Assembly: GCF_000308515.1 (NCBI RefSeq)
Contig: NZ_BAFV01000046.1
Coordinates: 20,983-84,982 of the forward strand
Reading direction: 5' to 3'
Source of the DNA: Nocardia carnea NBRC 14403
GTDB lineage: Bacteria; Actinomycetota; Actinomycetes; Mycobacteriales; Mycobacteriaceae
Length of the DNA stretch: 64,000 nt
Shown: in pieces, positions 61,553 through 64,000 of the stretch
How the letters are laid out: each line of letters starts with the position of its first letter
Position numbering within the stretch: the first letter of the stretch is position 1
Position numbers and translations under genes: made by a program
The notes under the pieces: generated by a model
Told to the model about the DNA's origin: nothing
Seen by the model: the letters and a program-made list of their open reading frames with translations, nothing else
Database searches by the model: none

Positions 61553-62803
61553 GTGCAGTCGGAGCCGGTGCGTGCCGAGGCATCCGGGAATGCGAGCAAC
61601 GACGCGACGGACTTTCCCGATGATCTGCGGGATCATCTCTCCTTCGAATTGGAGGAGTGCGCGCACGCGCTCGGCGCACTCGTCGACGATTACGGGGTCG
61701 ATCGGGAACGCGCCGCGGCCATCCTGCGGTTCCGGCTCGGTATCGCCGGGGAGCGGCCCGAAACGCTGACGCGGATCGGGGCCCGCTTCGATTTCTCCCG
61801 CGACCGGGCCCGGCAGTTGCACACCAAGGCTGTCGGCGAACTGTTGCGGCACACTGCGCGCTCGGGGCGGCTACCTGTTCCGGAATACGCCCGGCGCTAC
61901 CCCGTGGGGACCCGGGATTCGGTGCTCACGCGGGCGCTGCTGGCCGAAACCTATGCCACCGATGGTGATATCGCCGTGAACGATCTCGCGTATCTCAAAT
62001 TGCGCCTGGCGGGGCACGACGCGACCGATGCGAAACGCGTGGCGGGGTATGTCACCCAGCGCATCGTGGGCTGGCGCAAGAAAACCAACCATCTGCTGTC
62101 ACGGCTGCGCGAGACCGGCCCCCCGGCCGGGCCGCCCGCGCCGTGGCCGCACCGGATCGATTGGCCCGCCCGATCGGGGTCGCCGACCGCACTGCCTACC
62201 ACCGCGGCGCGAGCGTTCGATCTGGACGACGACGGGCGCGGCCGGTTCTATCTGCACAAACCGGGTCGCGATATCGGCTTCGACTCCGGGCTCGAGGCGC
62301 GCCTGATGCGGCTGCTCGATACCGACGACCGGATCCGCACCTTCCAGGAATATCCCGAAGCCGTCGGATACCGGGTCGACGACGAAGAGCATCTGCATTT
62401 CCCGACCCTGGTGGCCGAACTCGCCGACGGCCGCCGGACGCTGATCGATGTGCAGCCGCTTGGGCATATCGGTTTCCACGTGAACCGGCTGAAGGCGCGC
62501 GCCGCCCGGGAGTGGGCGCACGAGAACGGCTGGGGCTGGCTGCTGTGGACCGGCAGCGCAGTGGGCGAACCGGAACTCGCCGCCCACCCGGTAGCCGCGG
62601 CGGTCCGCGACCGGCTGACCGAACTGCTCGCCGAGGGCCCGGTACGCCGGGATGCGCTGCGGCAGCTGAAGGCCGACGGGCTCGAACCACTCGACCTGCT
62701 GGCGCTCACCGTCCGTCACGAATGGCGGTGGGAGCGGGCACCGTTCCGACTGTCGGCCGCGAACCAGCCGCAGCCGAAAGCGCCTGCACCGGTCAAGGTT
62801 TGA
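61553..62803 (+). CDS. Sigma-region-4-like HTH fused to a TnsA/restriction-endonuclease-like domain
   Basis: Protein of 416 residues. The N-terminal third has a helix-turn-helix like sigma-70 region 4 (ETLTRIGARFDFSRDRARQL, about residues 75-95). The C-terminal half (FDSGLEARLMRLLDTDDRIR, TFQEYPEAVGY, LHFPTLVAEL, RRTLIDVQPLGHIGF) follows the TnsA-type PD-(D/E)xK layout, with Glu in GLEARL. The PD aspartate is replaced by Thr and the DxK lysine by Gln, so nuclease activity is doubtful. Starts GTG at 61553 with AAGGGG upstream (61547 possible). It overlaps the convergent next gene by 11 bp. Role unknown. Confidence 0.6.
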   Translation: MQSEPVRAEASGNASNDATDFPDDLRDHLSFELEECAHALGALVDDYGVDRERAAAILRFRLGIAGERPETLTRIGARFDFSRDRARQLHTKAVGELLRHTARSGRLPVPEYARRYPVGTRDSVLTRALLAETYATDGDIAVNDLAYLKLRLAGHDATDAKRVAGYVTQRIVGWRKKTNHLLSRLRETGPPAGPPAPWPHRIDWPARSGSPTALPTTAARAFDLDDDGRGRFYLHKPGRDIGFDSGLEARLMRLLDTDDRIRTFQEYPEAVGYRVDDEEHLHFPTLVAELADGRRTLIDVQPLGHIGFHVNRLKARAAREWAHENGWGWLLWTGSAVGEPELAAHPVAAAVRDRLTELLAEGPVRRDALRQLKADGLEPLDLLALTVRHEWRWERAPFRLSAANQPQPKAPAPVKV

Positions 62804-63755
62804 TGAACATGGTGGCCGCGATGAAGGTGGCCAGCAGCAGCATCACGAAAACCGTCACCACCTGCCAGTTGTCGATGGTTTTGTGCAGGCGGCGGATGGT
62901 GTCCTCCAGCGCGCGGTGCACCCGCTCCTGATCGGCGATCCGCCGCCCGACCGCCGCCACCGACTCGGCCTGCTCACGGGCCTTCGCCGCGGTGCGTTCC
63001 ATCCGCGCGTGCGCGCGCTCGAGCTGCTGCTTCTTATCCCGCACCGCCTGCCGGGACACCGCGAGCGCGGTGCGCTGCTGGATCAGCTCCTGCCGCTGCT
63101 GTTCGAGCAGCAGCGCCTGTGTCCGAGTGTGCTTCTCCCAGTCGGTCACTGCCGCCCATCCCTTCCTCAAATGATCGCGGTAACCCCACGCGACCTCACC
63201 CGCCACCCATTCGCGCAGGAACTCACGCAGTTCGTACGGGCGCTCCCCCGGCACCACCAAACCCTCGGACCCCAGGTCGAGCATGCCGCTCGTCGCGCGA
63301 TACTCACACGACTCCGGCGCGAGATCGGCGATACCGAGCGCGGGCAGCTGTGCCACCCAGAAACCGGGCGCGCACAGCCACAGCACACCGGCATATCCGA
63401 GGGCCTTCAACTGATCCGTGTGCTGTTGTGCGAGCTCCTGAGTCAGTGGCCCGGAACGCACCTCGATCGCGAACTGCTCGGTGCCACGCCGCCACCACAC
63501 ATCGACGGTCAACGGTCCGCACCGCCGGTCGACGACCGCCTCGTTCGCACCGAACGCGAGCAACCGGGCGGCCAGCCAGTACTTCAGGCGCTGGGTATTC
63601 CACTGGGCGTCCGCGCAGCGGCCACAGCGGCAGCCATAACCGGGTGCGGTGTTGTCCTCGGCCGGCTCCACTCGCTCCGAACCATCCGAAATCCCCAGGT
63701 CGGACAGCATTGTCCGGCGCCCACACCGTATATCCGTTCGCCGCTTAGTCTGCAT
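62793..63755 (-). CDS. CoiA-like nuclease-fold protein with coiled coil and C-terminal membrane anchor
   Basis: Protein of 320 residues. A cysteine knuckle GYGCRCGRCADAQWN leads into a CoiA-like restriction-endonuclease fold (KYWLAARLLAFGANEAVVDR, LTVDVWWRRGTEQFAIEVRS, YAGVLWLCAPGFWV), in which VDVWW-x-E-IEV supplies the nuclease-like Asp and Glu-x-Val residues. A long coiled coil (about residues 205-285) follows, and the protein ends in one transmembrane helix (VVTVFVMLLLATFIAATMFI). This tail-anchored layout is unusual. ATG at 63753-63755; an ATG at 63710 is possible. Function unknown. Confidence 0.6.
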   Translation of the reverse strand: MQTKRRTDIRCGRRTMLSDLGISDGSERVEPAEDNTAPGYGCRCGRCADAQWNTQRLKYWLAARLLAFGANEAVVDRRCGPLTVDVWWRRGTEQFAIEVRSGPLTQELAQQHTDQLKALGYAGVLWLCAPGFWVAQLPALGIADLAPESCEYRATSGMLDLGSEGLVVPGERPYELREFLREWVAGEVAWGYRDHLRKGWAAVTDWEKHTRTQALLLEQQRQELIQQRTALAVSRQAVRDKKQQLERAHARMERTAAKAREQAESVAAVGRRIADQERVHRALEDTIRRLHKTIDNWQVVTVFVMLLLATFIAATMFIKP

Positions 63756-63861
63756 GCGGACCACCCATCTAACCCGTCCCACCGCACCGGCCCGACCACC
63801 ACACCGGCACTTCCCAGAGTGCGCCACAACTGCCGGTCAGCGCCAGGTTTCTGCCCAGCAG

Positions 63862-64000
63862 TTACCCAAGTGGGACCCGCCGAACCTTGTCCGCACGCGC
63901 TGTCCCGGTCACCGGATCACCCGACCCCAGAACAGTGCGGACCAACGTGCGCAGCCAGGCATGCGCCGGATCCGGTGTATTGCGCGGATGCCAAGCCAGC
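63862..64000 (-). CDS. Probable LysR-family regulator, C-terminal end only
   Basis: The minus strand from the right edge reads LAWHPRNTPDPAHAWLRTLV and ends at TAA (63862-63864), 46 codons. The WHPRN-x-x-DPAHxWLR ending is typical of LysR-type effector domains. Everything upstream is outside the window. Confidence 0.6.
   Translation of the reverse strand, partial: LAWHPRNTPDPAHAWLRTLVRTVLGSGDPVTGTARADKVRRVPLG

Overview
This looks like chromosomal DNA of a high-GC actinomycete, most plausibly a Nocardia or close relative. That is an inference from GC-rich codon use, densely overlapping operons, a tRNA-Gly/Cys/Val cluster, a mycofactocin-coupled dehydrogenase, DUF2510 and baeRF-type proteins, and an apparently BioQ-type biotin operator. 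No rRNA or CRISPR array was seen. Both window edges cut genes: a SulP permease on the left and a probable LysR C-terminus on the right.

Layout. 0-1.1 kb: SulP permease. 1.5-9.8 kb: a biotin locus, with bioY, an acyl-CoA ligase, a thiolase, bioM, bioN and a second ligase in one overlapping operon under a TTGAAC-N3-GTTCAA palindrome, and a divergent biotin-sulfoxide-reductase-like molybdoenzyme. 9.8-14.6 kb: MHS transporter, two SDR-type dehydrogenases, an IclR regulator and a decayed CoA ligase. 14.7-16.6 kb: D,D-carboxypeptidase and TetR regulator. 16.6-28.7 kb: an operon for an SDR, a serine hydrolase and a self-sufficient cytochrome P450. Its first gene is split by a 7.6-kb Tn7-like transposon (20848-28466) carrying tnsA, tnsB, tnsC and tniQ plus a cargo dehydrogenase and AraC regulator. 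The ends start TGTCC, a 5-bp duplication (TCTCG) flanks the element, and removing it restores the SDR frame exactly. 28.8-32.1 kb: small alarmone synthetase, ferredoxin with a frameshifted P450, and a divergent regulator.

32.2-43.4 kb: an 11-gene minus-strand operon for uptake (binding protein, ATPase, permease) and oxidative breakdown of a galactose-type sugar (zinc and SDR dehydrogenases, mutarotase-like protein, SMP-30 lactonase, galactonate dehydratase, 2-keto-3-deoxy sugar-acid kinase, aldolase, GntR regulator). 43.8-46.7 kb: a second SulP permease with a MerR regulator, and a spermidine-synthase-like protein.

47.2-58.3 kb: a visibly less GC-rich accessory cluster holding a CoA ligase, DUF3237, NTF2-like, CurA-like reductase, alpha/beta hydrolase, cupin, acylating aldehyde dehydrogenase, VOC protein, mycofactocin-coupled SDR and TetR. 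Degenerate IS3 transposase fragments lie inside and at its edge, and two divergent promoter regions share a TGAGTCTAGTCTCA element overlapping the -10. 58.8-64 kb: DUF2510 membrane protein, four tRNA genes with clear hairpin terminators, a baeRF-like protein, a protein joining a sigma-region-4-like helix-turn-helix to a degenerate TnsA-like nuclease fold, and a CoiA-like tail-anchored protein.
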